NCBI GenBank assembly: GCA_949358305.1 | Contig: OX442314.1 | Coordinates: 7,869,060 to 7,929,059, forward strand | DNA length: 60,000 nt | Direction of reading: 5' to 3' | Origin: Strigamia acuminata | Lineage: Eukaryota > Arthropoda > Chilopoda > Geophilomorpha > Linotaeniidae | Part shown: positions 1 through 8,805 of the stretch, in pieces | Layout: each line of letters begins with the position of its first letter | Numbering within the stretch: the stretch's first letter is position 1 | Notes under the pieces: generated by a model | The model's database searches: none | Seen by the model: only the letters and a program-made list of their open reading frames with translations | What the model was told of the DNA's origin: nothing | Made by a program: the position numbers and the translations under genes

Positions 1-121
1 AAATAACAATTTTAGTTTAAGTGTATTTTAAGTTTTAACATGGGTTTAAACAAGAAATGATGTCATTTTTGGTTTAAAATGGAAGTAAAACACAAAATAT
101 TTTAGTTTTTGAATGCAGCTA
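1..121. mobile_element. Small inverted-repeat element (MITE-like), left end cut by window
   Basis: This is the right part of a 140-bp element seen complete in the later units. Its right terminus, TTTTTGAATGCAGCTA, ends at 121 and mirrors the left terminus TAGCTGCATTCAAAAA of the complete copies. There is no coding capacity. Confidence 0.65.
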
Positions 122-255
122 GCAAAAAAAAATGATAAAACACTTCAAATTTCCAACAAATCTCATAAAATTCCCCAACGTCCCCAATGAATTGGCTCAA
201 ACACAATAAATAAATAAATAAACACAATAAATACAATAAAAAATACAATAAATAC

Positions 256-507
256 TTTATTATGTGCTCATTTATCCGGACTAAAAACAACATCAAACAA
301 CACATTTCAATTCTAGTAGTGAACCGCCGAGTCGAGTGTGATCACGCTCAACAATCACAATTCACAACAATTCGCGATTCAAAATGGCTCCTAACCATAA
401 CTCACTCGCTCGAGCTCCTCGATCAGTCCTCACCCGACCCAGTCTCATTATGAAATGGCATAATCCTGTGCAAGCCACTCGCCCTTATATCACCTAGACT
501 ATATATA
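256..507 (-). promoter_or_regulatory. Possible LTR-like promoter and poly(A) segment, minus strand
   Basis: Read on the minus strand there is a palindromic TATA motif, CTATATATAG (498-507), followed about 245 nt later by AATAAA (plus-strand 256-261). This TATA-then-polyA order resembles the U3-R part of an LTR. No primer-binding site, gag/pol or clear TG...CA ends were found, so LTR origin is only a suggestion. The same segment lies at 5867-6118, 13473-13724, 19084-19335, 24695-24946, 33003-33254, 41331-41582 and 49639-49890. In each case it points toward the TAF1A copy of the unit to its left. The plus strand just upstream (about 205-250) is packed with AATAAA hexamers. Confidence 0.3.
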
Positions 508-592
508 GTAGTAGTACAGATACATAAAGACCTATACTTATAGTATAATAATATAATGTTTTGTACATAAGTAAATATTTCTAGGCTTAAGT

Positions 593-614
593 TTAACATG
601 CAATTGCATGTTAA
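593..614. repeat. 22-bp perfect palindrome
   Basis: The half-site TTAACATGCAA is followed directly by its exact reverse complement. The palindrome sits between the LTR-like segment and the 41-codon ORF and recurs in every unit at the corresponding offset. It could be a homodimer binding site or a cruciform-forming joint; the sequence does not decide. Confidence 0.75.
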
Positions 615-699
615 TCTGGGAACAAGTAGAGAATGTGACGTTTTCAATACTGCTCCAAGATCATTACATCATCAGATCAGCTTTTAAAAAGTCCCTACA

Positions 700-825
700 A
701 TGGATACCCTCAAACCCTCACTTGTCAGACATCAAATTGAACAAATGCAACGAGCGGAACCATCAAGAAAATCCACATCGCCAAAGCCGAAGTTAGGAGA
801 CGATTTAGTTCTCGAATTGGAATGA
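700..825 (+). CDS. 41-codon chimeric ORF ending in the pyruvate carboxylase tail
   Basis: The ATG at 700 opens MDTLKPSLVRHQIEQMQRAE, which I do not recognise. The nucleotides from about 755 on are homologous to the PC terminal exon, which encodes [11 protein letters not shown] and then GDDLVLELE. The first part of that homology is read here in another frame (RKSTSPKPK). A small deletion relative to PC restores the native frame, so the ORF ends with the true PC terminus GDDLVLELE and stop. The biotinyl-lysine motif is absent, so it cannot act as a biotin carrier. It is a hybrid of unknown DNA with a degraded PC exon. Expression is unproven, and a chance ORF in a pseudogene fragment is a fair alternative. 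Confidence 0.35.
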   Translation: MDTLKPSLVRHQIEQMQRAEPSRKSTSPKPKLGDDLVLELE

Positions 826-1156
826 ACAACTAATTAATCAGTATCCCTTCATTTATTATTTTCTAATTAATTTCAATTTTTGACTGCTTTTATGATCAAA
901 CTGCCAATCGGACGAATGAATCGTGTGCAAAACAAATCAGCGGATTCCATGATTCCAGTTCTCTCTATTATTATTATATCGTTTAATCGTTCTGACAAAT
1001 GTATATATATATATAAGATTTTATCAAGTTGTATCGTTTTCTTCCTTGCAAAAATCGTGCCTGCGTAATTCAAGTGTCTTCCAAACGTTGAATTTGTAAT
1101 TTCTAGAATTTGATAAAACTCCGAGGAAATTTAATAACTTTTGTATTTTTTAATTT

Positions 1157-1162
1157 TTATTT
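1157..1162 (-). promoter_or_regulatory. Poly(A) signal of TAF1A copy
   Basis: AATAAA on the minus strand about 40 nt after the TAF1A stop codon, in GGAAATAAAAATT. It is conserved in all full copies and marks a short 3' UTR that faces the convergent PC tail. Confidence 0.6.
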
Positions 1163-1199
1163 CCATAATTACAATCACATTTTACACCAAAACGTCGTT

Positions 1200-4100
1200 T
1201 TAATAGTCAAACATGTCGTTTTGCGAGTTGACGACGAATTCGTCGACGGTGGGTTCCGTCTTAAGCTTTTCGACGCCGAAATTGCTTTGCCACGAACATA
1301 TCGAGGCCAGGAAACTTTCGTCTTCTTGCGTGAGGTTTTTCTTCATGTCGCCATTTTTCCTTTTTTTATTTTCCTTACCGTTCGTTTCTTTCTCTTTTTC
1401 GCGTCGCCGCTTCAATTTGCATTGCGTCGAATCGTCTTCGTCTTCGTCTTCGTTTCGTTTCTTTTCCTTCCGTTTCGCCCTCTTGTTCATCACCGCATTA
1501 TCATCCTCGACAAAATTTTCCTCGTTTCCGTCTCGTTTTTTCCGTTTCCTGTGCTTCTCGTGGTCGGAACCGTCCGTTTCGTTCCCGTTTCCGTGTTTCC
1601 GTTTCCCCTTTTTACCTTTTGCCACCTCCTTTTCCTCCTGGCGACGTTTCTTCGCCTTTCTTCCACTTTTTTCGACCACGGGGCTCTTGAGAACCTCCAA
1701 ACAATCGTCCACCGACGACCGCAAATTCGCAAACACGTCGTCCTCCTCGCTCGACGCGAACGTCACGTCCATCTGGGGTACGGAATACCCGTCACCGTTC
1801 GTACAGACGCTCAAATCGTGGCAAACTTGGACCAATTCGAGCGGGTCGTGGAACAAAGTGACTTCGCAGCCCGACAGCCGCTGGCCGGGCTCGAATTGCT
1901 CGCAGTAGACGCCATTTTGATTTTCCGGCCTAAATACGTGGTCGTAATGAATGAAGTTGGTGTCGCTGTTTAAATTTCCGTCGCCAGAGACCATGACTAG
2001 CCGGCTATTTGGTGTTTCGTCGTCGTTGTCGTCGTGGTGGTTAATTGCGACTATTCCGCTGAATTCGGGTGTTTCGGCGCTTTGGTCGAGGATTGTGGTG
2101 TTGTAGGCCGAGTCGTCGGTTGGTTTGTTTTCGTGTTCGTCTTCGTCGAGATCTGCTGTGTCCAGTTTGAGGAATAATTCCAAAATGGAGTCGAGTTTGA
2201 CGAGGTGTTTTTCGTGGTGTCGGGAAAGTTTGCGCCGAACTTTCTTGGTGTATTCGTTTTCTGGAAATGGTATGGGTTTTAAATGTTTTCGTTTGTCAAA
2301 AATGCACTTTTGTTAGGCGCAAGAATTCATTTTTTTGGTGTAAAATTATTTTTTTTGGTGTAAAATTATTTTTTTTGGTATGAAATTATTTTGTTTAATG
2401 TAAAATTATTTATTTTTCGTATAAAATAATTTTTTTTGGTGTAAAATTATTTTTTTTGGTGTAAAATTATTATTTTTTTGGTGTAAAAATGACATTTTTT
2501 GGTGTAAAAATGACATTTTTTGGTGTAAAAATGACATTTTTTGGTGTAAAAATGTCATTGTTTGGTGTAAAATAGCATTCTTTTGTGCAAAAATGCATCA
2601 TTTAATGCAAAATTTCATTTTTTTTATGCATCTTTGGTGCAATTAATTTTTTGGTGTATTTTTGGTTCAAAAATGCAAATCGATTCATTTGGTGCCAAAT
2701 GCAAAAATCATAAAAAAAGAGTTATATTTTATACCTGTATTTGTCAACGACATGAAAACCACCGCCTTGTTAAGAAACAAATCCGCTCTTTGCACACTTT
2801 TAATCTTCACTTCCTTCAACACAAAATGGAATTCGGGCCACCAATCGGACCTACCCCTCCACAACTCTCCCAACTTCTTAAACTCCGCTCGAACAGGACT
2901 AAAAAAAAACATAAAAAACATAAACAAACAAACAAAGAAACCAACAATAATTTCCTTCACACACAATTGATACAAATTCAATATCCGATTTGCAAAAATA
3001 TTCCACGCCGACGCGTCATTCTTCCACTGCGGATGATCGATCATATTAAAATACGACTCCAGCTCCAAACAGTTATTCGTCGACCTCAACAACGAAGGAA
3101 AATCGAAAATCCTTCTATCACATGGTTTCACCAGTTGCAATTTCTAAAAAAAAAAATTAAAATTAAATTAATGATACAATGAATATTTTTTTCGTCACCT
3201 TTAATGTGGTCACCAACAACGTCCTGAGATGTTTAAAATGTTTACGGACGAAATCGTAAAAGAAAATATACGCGTTTGGATTCAACGGGTTCGATTTGCA
3301 GTAATTATGCAACGTGACGATCGCTTTTTCTTTCCTATCGCAAAATTCCATCAACTAAATTAAAAATTATTAATAAAAAACAATTATTTTCGACTTTATC
3401 GATTTTTTATTTCGATTTCAAACCTCGAGATATTTCGAAACGAACATGTCCCAATTGCCGGGCTCCTGAAACAGCGCTTCGAACATCTCGATCGCGTTGT
3501 TTGCCAAACTTCCACGCTCGTGGATCTGTAAACGCGTTTGTCGTTCTTGCGAATCTAAAAAAAAAAAAATTAATCAAATCGATTTAATATGAGATTATGA
3601 ATGAAATCGATTTAATATGAGATTATGAATGAAATCGATTTACAGATGTCGTCTTCGTCGTTTTGTCCGATTCCTTCTTCGCTGGTCACCCAATCGATGT
3701 ATTTACACAGCGCTTTGTAAGCTTTGAGTATGGTAAACACATGTTTTTGTTTTTCGTTCAGTTTGGGAATGAAAATTTTCTTTAAAACGGTTTCGTCCTG
3801 TGAAAAAATGATTGAAATTATTAAAAATTACGATTTTGGAGTTTGGAAATGAGAAAAATGAGAAAAATTACTTCAATTATTTGTTTGGCGGTTACGAAAT
3901 CGCCGTTTATTAGCAGCACCATTACGTTTTTCAAAATGGACGCCGGGTGGAAGACTTTGTCCATTCTGGCCATCGAACTGAAACAAGCAAAATTTAAAAA
4001 AATTTATAACTATTGAAAATTATGGGGGAAAAAATTACGTACTTTGAAAATTGATTTAATAATTCGTAATTCGATCTAGAATGATTGCAAAATACTTGAA

Positions 4101-4304
4101 ATCCAGCCTGTAATTAAGCAGGAAAAGATCGTAAATGTTTAAGATGACGTATAATTTAGTTTTTCACCATTGCTATTATCTCGGAAGTGCGATCCGTTTC
4201 GTATGTTAACGCGTTTAATATTTTCGCGGCGGCTTTCCACCGATGACAAACGATGGTTTCCTTCAACATGGCAATTTGTCTTTGAGACCAAAGCGTTAAC
4301 GGCC
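1200..4304 (-). pseudogene. TAF1A: TAF1A copy 1, 5'-truncated (exons 3-11), class A
   Basis: TAF1A (TAFI48) is a subunit of the SL1/TIF-IB complex that recruits RNA polymerase I to rDNA promoters in the nucleolus. Spliced exons on the minus strand are 4304-4168, 4107-4043, 3977-3872, 3797-3644, 3554-3424, 3354-3199, 3143-about 2965, 2898-2735 and 2260-1200. Introns have GT-AG ends and joins are phase-compatible. Vertebrate TAF1A-like blocks appear in order: TSEIIAM-AGFQVFCNHSRSN, EPGNWDMFVSKYLE-LMEFCDRKE, NPLNPNAYIFFYDF and WWPEFHF. The last exon encodes a long lysine/glutamate-rich tail ending SQNDMFDY. Exons 1 and 2 of the complete gene at 50583-54734 are missing; intron 2 runs into minisatellites instead. 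No frameshift or internal stop is seen. A methionine in exon 3 (IAMLKET) could start a core-only protein, so this may be a truncated gene rather than a dead one. The donor of the exon ending near 2965 is uncertain. Confidence 0.8.
2261..2734. repeat. Intronic 20-bp-type minisatellite in TAF1A intron 10
   Basis: Degenerate tandem units of about 20 bp, such as GGTGTAAAATTATTTTTTT and GGTGTAAAAATGACATTTTT, fill the last TAF1A intron. They are related to the unit TGTGCAAAAATGAAATTTTT that is amplified beside the deleted TAF1A fragments of class B units. The same intron repeat occurs in units 2, 3, 4 and 8. Confidence 0.8.
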
Positions 4305-4329
4305 CTAAAATCAAACAAAAATAGTAAAA

Positions 4330-5592
4330 AATCATAAAAAACGTCAAAAAAAAGTAAAAAAATATATTAAAAACGTCAAAAAAAGTAAAAATATATATGA
4401 AAAAAGTCGAAAAATGTTTAAAAATAACAAAAAAAAGTCTAAAAATATTTTAAAAACTTCTAAAAATGTAAAAATATTTTAAAAACTTCTAAAAATGTAA
4501 AAATATTTTAAAAACTTCTAAAAATGTAAAAATATTTTAAGTACGTCTAAAAATATCAAGAAATGTCAAAAAAGTTTCAAAATATCAAAAAACGTCTGAA
4601 AATATCAAAAAACGTCTGAAAATATCAAAAAACGTCTGAAAATATCAAAAAACGTCTGAAAACATCAAAAAACGTCTGAAAATATCAAAAAACGTCTCAA
4701 AATATATTAAAAACGTCTAACAATATATTAAAGACGTTGGGTTAGGTTAGGTAAAGGCACGTTAGGTTAGGTTACGTTACGTTAGGTTAAGGGCACGTTA
4801 GGTTAGGGCACGTTAGGCTACAATTTTGTTCAAAAATGTCAAAAATTTTAGAAACTTTTAGAAATTTGACAAAAGTTTGTAGAAGTTTGGCAAAAATTTG
4901 TGGAAAAAAAGGCCAAAACTGGAGGAAAAGGCAAACTTTAGGGGAAAAAAAGGCAAAAATTGACAAAAATTTGGAGAAAAAAAAGGCAAATGTTGGGGAA
5001 ACAAGGCAATATTTGAAAAAAATTGGACAAGTTTGACAAAAGAAATTGTAGAAATTTGACAAAAAAAAATTGACAAAATATTGACAAGATTTCGCGAGTT
5101 TGTTCAACATTTTATTGTTTGATATTTCATCATATTTCGCGTTTTGAATGAAAATGAAAATTTAGCACCAAACAGGGAGAATGATTTACCGCACGAGGAC
5201 AAAATCAATTGAAACTCAGTTGAAAAATGGTAAAATTTCACAAAATTTTCAGTAAAAATTCGCAAAACTACAAAATTTTATTGAAAAAAACCCAGAACTT
5301 GAGAAAATTTTATTGAAAAATCCCAAAACTTGAGAAAATTTCATTGAAAAATCCCAAAACTGGAGAAAATTTTATTGAAAAATCCGAAAACATGAGAAAA
5401 TTTTATTGAAATATCCCAAAACTTGAGAAACTTTTATTGAAAAATCCCAAAACTTGAGAAAATTTCATTGAAAAATCCGAAAACATGAGAAAATTTTATT
5501 GAAAAATCCGAAAACATGAGAAAATTTTATTGAAATATCCCAAAACTTGAGAAACTTTTATTGAAAAATCCCAAAACTTGAGAAAATTTCAG
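4330..5592. repeat. AT-rich minisatellite block between TAF1A exon 3 and the unit end
   Basis: There are three tandem families. A 28-bp unit (AACTTCTAAAAATGTAAAAA...) occurs three times near 4451-4545. A 19-bp unit, AATATCAAAAAACGTCTGA, occurs about six times near 4570-4700. A 31-bp unit (AAAATTTTATTGAAAAATCC...) occurs about eleven times near 5240-5590. A TTAGG-like block splits them. No gene is supported; ORFs here are low-complexity lysine or phenylalanine runs. Equivalent blocks end units 2 to 7. Confidence 0.85.
4736..4816. repeat. Interstitial TTAGG-type telomeric repeat
   Basis: Short runs of GTTAGGTTAGG are interrupted by GGCACGTTAGG and TTACGTTACG variants. TTAGG is the canonical telomere unit of most insects. 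The block lies in what was TAF1A intron 2 sequence, near the inferred duplication joint, and is absent from the intact intron 2 at 53687-54405. Confidence 0.75.
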
Positions 5593-5732
5593 TAGCTGCA
5601 TTCAAAAATAAAAATAACAATTTTAGTTTAAGTGTATTTTAAGTTTTAACATGGGTTTAAACAAGAAATGATGTCATTTTTGGTTTAAAATGGAAGTAAA
5701 ACACAAAATATTTTAGTTTTTGAATGCAGCTA
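5593..5732. mobile_element. Small TA-flanked inverted-repeat element (MITE-like), 140 bp
   Basis: The termini TAGCTGCATTCAAAAA and TTTTTGAATGCAGCTA are exact inverted repeats with a TA at each outer edge, as left by Tc1/mariner-type insertion. The interior is AT-rich and non-coding. It spans the conventional boundary between units, so it marks the joint region of each repeat. Confidence 0.65.
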
Positions 5733-6310
5733 GCAAAAAAAAATGATAAAACACTTCAAATTTCCAACAAATCTCATAAAATTCCCCAACGTCCCCAATG
5801 AATTGGCTCAAACACAATAAATAAATAAATAAACACAATAAATACAATAAAAAATACAATAAATACTTTATTATGTGCTCATTTATCCGGACTAAAAACA
5901 ACATCAAACAACACATTTCAATTCTAGTAGTGAACCGCCGAGTCGAGTGTGATCACGCTCAACAATCACAATTCACAACAATTCGCGATTCAAAATGGCT
6001 CCTAACCATAACTCACTCGCTCGAGCTCCTCGATCAGTCCTCACCCGACCCAGTCTCATTATGAAATGGCATAATCCTGTGCAAGCCACTCGCCCTTATA
6101 TCACCTAGACTATATATAGTAGTAGTACAGATACATAAAGACCTATACTTATAGTATAATAATATAATGTTTTGTACATAAGTAAATATTTCTAGGCTTA
6201 AGTTTAACATGCAATTGCATGTTAATCTGGGAACAAGTAGAGAATGTGACGTTTTCAATACTGCTCCAAGATCATTACATCATCAGATCAGCTTTTAAAA
6301 AGTCCCTACA

Positions 6311-6436
6311 ATGGATACCCTCAAACCCTCACTTGTCAGACATCAAATTGAACAAATGCAACGAGCGGAACCATCAAGAAAATCCACATCGCCAAAGCCG
6401 AAGTTAGGAGACGATTTAGTTCTCGAATTGGAATGA
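6311..6436 (+). CDS. 41-codon chimeric ORF with PC tail, unit 2 copy
   Basis: Same sequence as the ORF at 700-825. In this unit it lies ahead of the deleted TAF1A fragment rather than a full TAF1A copy. Confidence 0.3.
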   Translation: MDTLKPSLVRHQIEQMQRAEPSRKSTSPKPKLGDDLVLELE

Positions 6437-6766
6437 ACAACTAATTAATCAGTATCCCTTCATTTATTATTTTCTAATTAATTTCAATTTTTGAGTGCTT
6501 TATCAAACTGCCAATCGGACGAATCGTGTGCAAAACAAATCAGCGAATTCCATGATTCCAGTTCTCTATTATATCGTTTAATCGTTCTGACAAATGTGTA
6601 TATATATATATATAAGATTTATCAAGTTGTATCGTTTTCTTCCTTGCAAAAATCGTGCCTGCGTAATTCAAAGTGTCTTCCAAACGTTTTATTTCTCTGT
6701 AGTTTCTAGAATTTGATAAAAATCAAAGAAAATTTATAAATCGAAAAATAATTTTCGTTTTTTAAT

Positions 6767-7052
6767 TTTTATTTCCATAATTACAATCACATTTACACCA
6801 AAACGTCGTTTTAAAGTCAAACATGTCGTTTTACGACTATTCCGCTGAATTCGGGTGTTTCGACGCTTTGGTCGAGGATTGTGGTGTTGTAGGCCGAGTC
6901 GTCGGTTGGTTTGTTTTCGTGTTCGTCTTCGTCGAGATCTGATGTGTCCAGTTTGAGGAATAATTCCAAAATGGAGTCGAGTTTGACGAGGTGTTTTTCG
7001 TGGTGTCGGGAAAGTTTGCGCCGAATTTTCTTGGTGTACCGGTATTCGTTTT
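6767..7052 (-). pseudogene. TAF1A: Internally deleted TAF1A last-exon fragment, unit 2
   Basis: It keeps the TAF1A 3' flank and the first quarter of exon 11, but about 830 bp encoding the acidic/lysine-rich tail is gone. The joint reads TTTTACGACTATT; the parental sequences are TTTTGCGAGTT and AATTGCGACTA, so TTGCGA microhomology lies at both ends. It also has an extra CCGGTA-like insertion near the exon start (GTGTACCGGTATTCG). All other exons are absent. Clearly non-functional. Confidence 0.85.
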
Positions 7053-7085
7053 CTGGAAATAGTATGGTTTTTAAATGTTTTCGTT

Positions 7086-7295
7086 TGTGCAAAAATGAAA
7101 TTTTTTGTGCAAAAATGAAATTTTTTGTGCAAAAATGAAATTTTTTGTGCAAAAATGAAATTTTTTGTGCAAAAATGAAATTTTTTGTGCAAAAATGAAA
7201 TTTTTTGTGCAAAAATGAAATTTTTTGTGCAAAAATAAAATTTTTTGTGCAAAAATGAAATTTTTTTGTGCAAAAATGAAATTTTTTGTGCAAAA
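7086..7295. repeat. 20-bp minisatellite, about 10 units
   Basis: Tandem TGTGCAAAAATGAAATTTTT units, one with G to A (AAAAATAAAA) and one with an extra T. It lies in the remnant of TAF1A intron 10. Repeated FIFAQKISFLHKK-type peptides read from it are translation artefacts. Confidence 0.95.
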
Positions 7296-7449
7296 GTAGG
7301 GGGTTTGTGGCAGTCCTGGACCAGGTGGTTGGTGGTCAGGTGGGGTGGGGGTAGCGAGGGGTAAGTGGGGGAGGAGATAAGGGGAGGGGGAGATAAGGGG
7401 TGGGGGAGATAAGGGGAGGGGGAGATAAGAGGAGGGATATGTGGGGGAT
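7296..7449 (+). repeat. G-rich low-complexity tract, quadruplex-prone
   Basis: Plus-strand runs of four or five G occur every few bases in GGGGGAGATAAGGGG-type repeats. Several groups of four runs meet the usual G-quadruplex spacing. The tract contrasts sharply with the AT-rich surroundings. Confidence 0.8.
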
Positions 7450-7660
7450 GACTAATTGCTTCAATCAATCAGTCTTATCATTCGATCAACATGTCCTAGG
7501 CTATTATTTGTTATTGTTGTTTTTCTTTACTTAAGTACCTTGTTATTGTTTTTCCCATCTTTGTCTCTGCTTTGAAATAAAGTACCTTGTTGTTATTTTT
7601 CTCAATTTATCTCCAATCTTCAAAGGACCCGAAGACTACTTTTAACCAAAGGAGGGATAT

Positions 7661-7707
7661 TATTGGCTAGACTTCTTAACCAATGGGAAACTAGTATTGT
7701 ATATATA
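7661..7707 (+). promoter_or_regulatory. TATA/CCAAT promoter of the large chimeric ORF, unit 2
   Basis: TATTGG at 7661 and CCAAT at 7680 form an inverted CCAAT pair. TATATATA follows at 7700-7707. The ATG of the chimeric ORF is 60 bp downstream of the TATA box, leaving a short pyrimidine-rich leader (CACTTCTCTTCTCTTCTTGC). Confidence 0.5.
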
Positions 7708-7766
7708 CTTGCAATGTCCTACACACTTCTCTTCTCTTCTTGCAAGTGCTTGGTACTGTTTGAATC

Positions 7767-8293
7767 ATGGAATTTAACCACATCCACTCTGAATTTGAAG
7801 AGTTGCTTATGGAAGTTGAAGAATCTCTCTTTCCTCAAGTAAACACGCCCAATCCTCTACCGGATGTTGATGAAGAAAATGGTTACAATGATTCTCCATG
7901 TTGGATTTATAATCATTCTTCCATTTACCCACTCTCACCACCTACCATCATCAACCAGTCTCAACATGTGCCATCTCCAACCATCATCAACCAGTCTCAA
8001 CTTGTGTCATCTCCAACCTGCGTCATCCAATCTCAACCTGTGTCATCTCAATCATGCAATCCATTGTTATCATGTGAGTCTCCCTACCACTACCAATCAA
8101 ATTTGCACAAAGCAGGAACAAGCAACATCATCAATCCCCCATCTCCTATGACACTAGTGCAACAAATTGGAGGTGGACAGAAAGTACATTCGTGTGAGTA
8201 CTGTCATCGACATAAGAGTCAAAGAAGGCGACAAGGTACAAACAACATACTAATTTTCTTTCAAAATTTCTAAAATTCTTTTTCGCAGGTTGA
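7767..8293 (+). CDS. Chimeric two-exon ORF fused to PC biotin-carrier exons, unit 2
   Basis: Predicted as join(7767..8235, 8289..8293), 157 aa; unspliced it would read 168 aa. The N terminus has an acidic-hydrophobic stretch ([15 protein letters not shown]), then a Pro/Ser/Gln-rich middle with a tandem [10 protein letters not shown]-type repeat, then KVHSCEYC, which looks like the start of a C2H2 zinc finger. From about 8203 the DNA is the end of the penultimate PC coding exon, read here out of the PC frame as [11 protein letters not shown]. The native PC donor and 53-bp intron follow, and splicing gives an immediate stop (GGT TGA). I do not recognise the 5' partner. The promoter elements and conserved reading frame favour a real transcription unit, but expression is not shown. 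Confidence 0.5.
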
Positions 8294-8435
8294 AAAAGGC
8301 GCACCGATGGTCGTCCTCAGCGCCATGAAAATGGAAATGGTGGTCCAAGCGCCCATGAGTGGAACCATCAAGAAAATCCACATCGCCAAAGACATGAAAC
8401 TCGAAGGAGATGATTTAGTTCTCGAATTGGAATGA
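8203..8435 (+). pseudogene. PC: Pyruvate carboxylase 3' fragment: last two exons of the biotin carrier domain
   Basis: The end of the penultimate exon encodes [11 protein letters not shown] (8203-8235). A 53-bp GT-AG intron ends TTTTTCGCAG, and the last exon (8289-8435) encodes 48 residues from [10 protein letters not shown] to DDLVLELE and a stop. This matches the C terminus of animal pyruvate carboxylase, the mitochondrial biotin enzyme that makes oxaloacetate. The AMKM motif with the biotinyl lysine is intact in this copy. The rest of PC is absent and foreign sequence precedes it, so this is a fragment. Retention of the intron shows DNA-level duplication, not retroposition. Confidence 0.9.
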
Positions 8436-8805
8436 ACAACCAACTAATCATATCCCTTCATTTATTTTCTAATTAATTTCAATTTTTGACTGCTTTTATG
8501 ATCAAACTGCCAATCGGACGAATGAATCGTGTGCAAAACAAATCAGCGGATTCCATGATTCCAGTTCTCTCTATTATTATTATATCGTTTAATCGTTCTG
8601 ACAAATGTATATGTATATATAAGATTTTATCAAGTTGTATCGTTTTCTTCCTTGCAAAAATCGTGCCTGCGTAATTCAAGTGTCTTCCAAACGTTGAATT
8701 TGTAATTTCTAGAATTTGATAAAACTCCGAGGAAATTTAATAACTTTTGTATTTTTTAATTTTTATTTCCATAATTACAATCACATTTTACACCAAAACG
8801 TCGTT

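Larger units (their letters stand above)
1..5611. repeat. Tandem array unit 1, class A (5611 bp)
   Basis: The whole segment recurs 5611 bp downstream at the start of unit 2. The window opens inside the array, inside a small inverted-repeat element. The unit holds an LTR-like segment (about 250-615), a 41-codon chimeric ORF ending in the PC tail (700-825), a minus-strand TAF1A exon 3-11 body (1200-4304) and AT-rich minisatellites to the unit end. Its TAF1A allele reads LDTAD, SGIV and LRSTN at diagnostic sites, which separates it from units 2 and 3. Unit boundaries are a convention (phase of base 1), not a demonstrated breakpoint. Confidence 0.95.

Noticed and set aside
102-305. 67-codon Leu-rich minus ORF resembling a membrane protein
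   Set aside because: Arises from AATAAA/TTTATT simple repeats and the small inverted-repeat element.
1213-1908. 231-codon Ser/Phe-rich plus-strand ORF, same region
   Set aside because: Second antisense frame of the same exon, truncated to 212 codons by a single base in units 4 and 8.
1110-1973. 287-codon plus-strand ORF opposite TAF1A exon 11 (and copies)
   Set aside because: Antisense shadow. The lysine/glutamate codons of the TAF1A tail give phenylalanine/leucine codons without stops on the other strand; no start context or homologue supports it.
4736-4816. True chromosome end
   Set aside because: The repeats are short, degenerate and internal, with unique DNA on both sides.
4836-5036. 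Lysine-rich 66-codon ORF and opposite Phe-rich 107-codon ORF
   Set aside because: Low-complexity AAAAA/GGCAAA sequence in the AT-rich block; same in every unit, no homology or splice context.
8203-8435. PC tail as a retrocopy
   Set aside because: The 53-bp intron with GT and TTTTTCGCAG is retained, so it is a DNA duplication.
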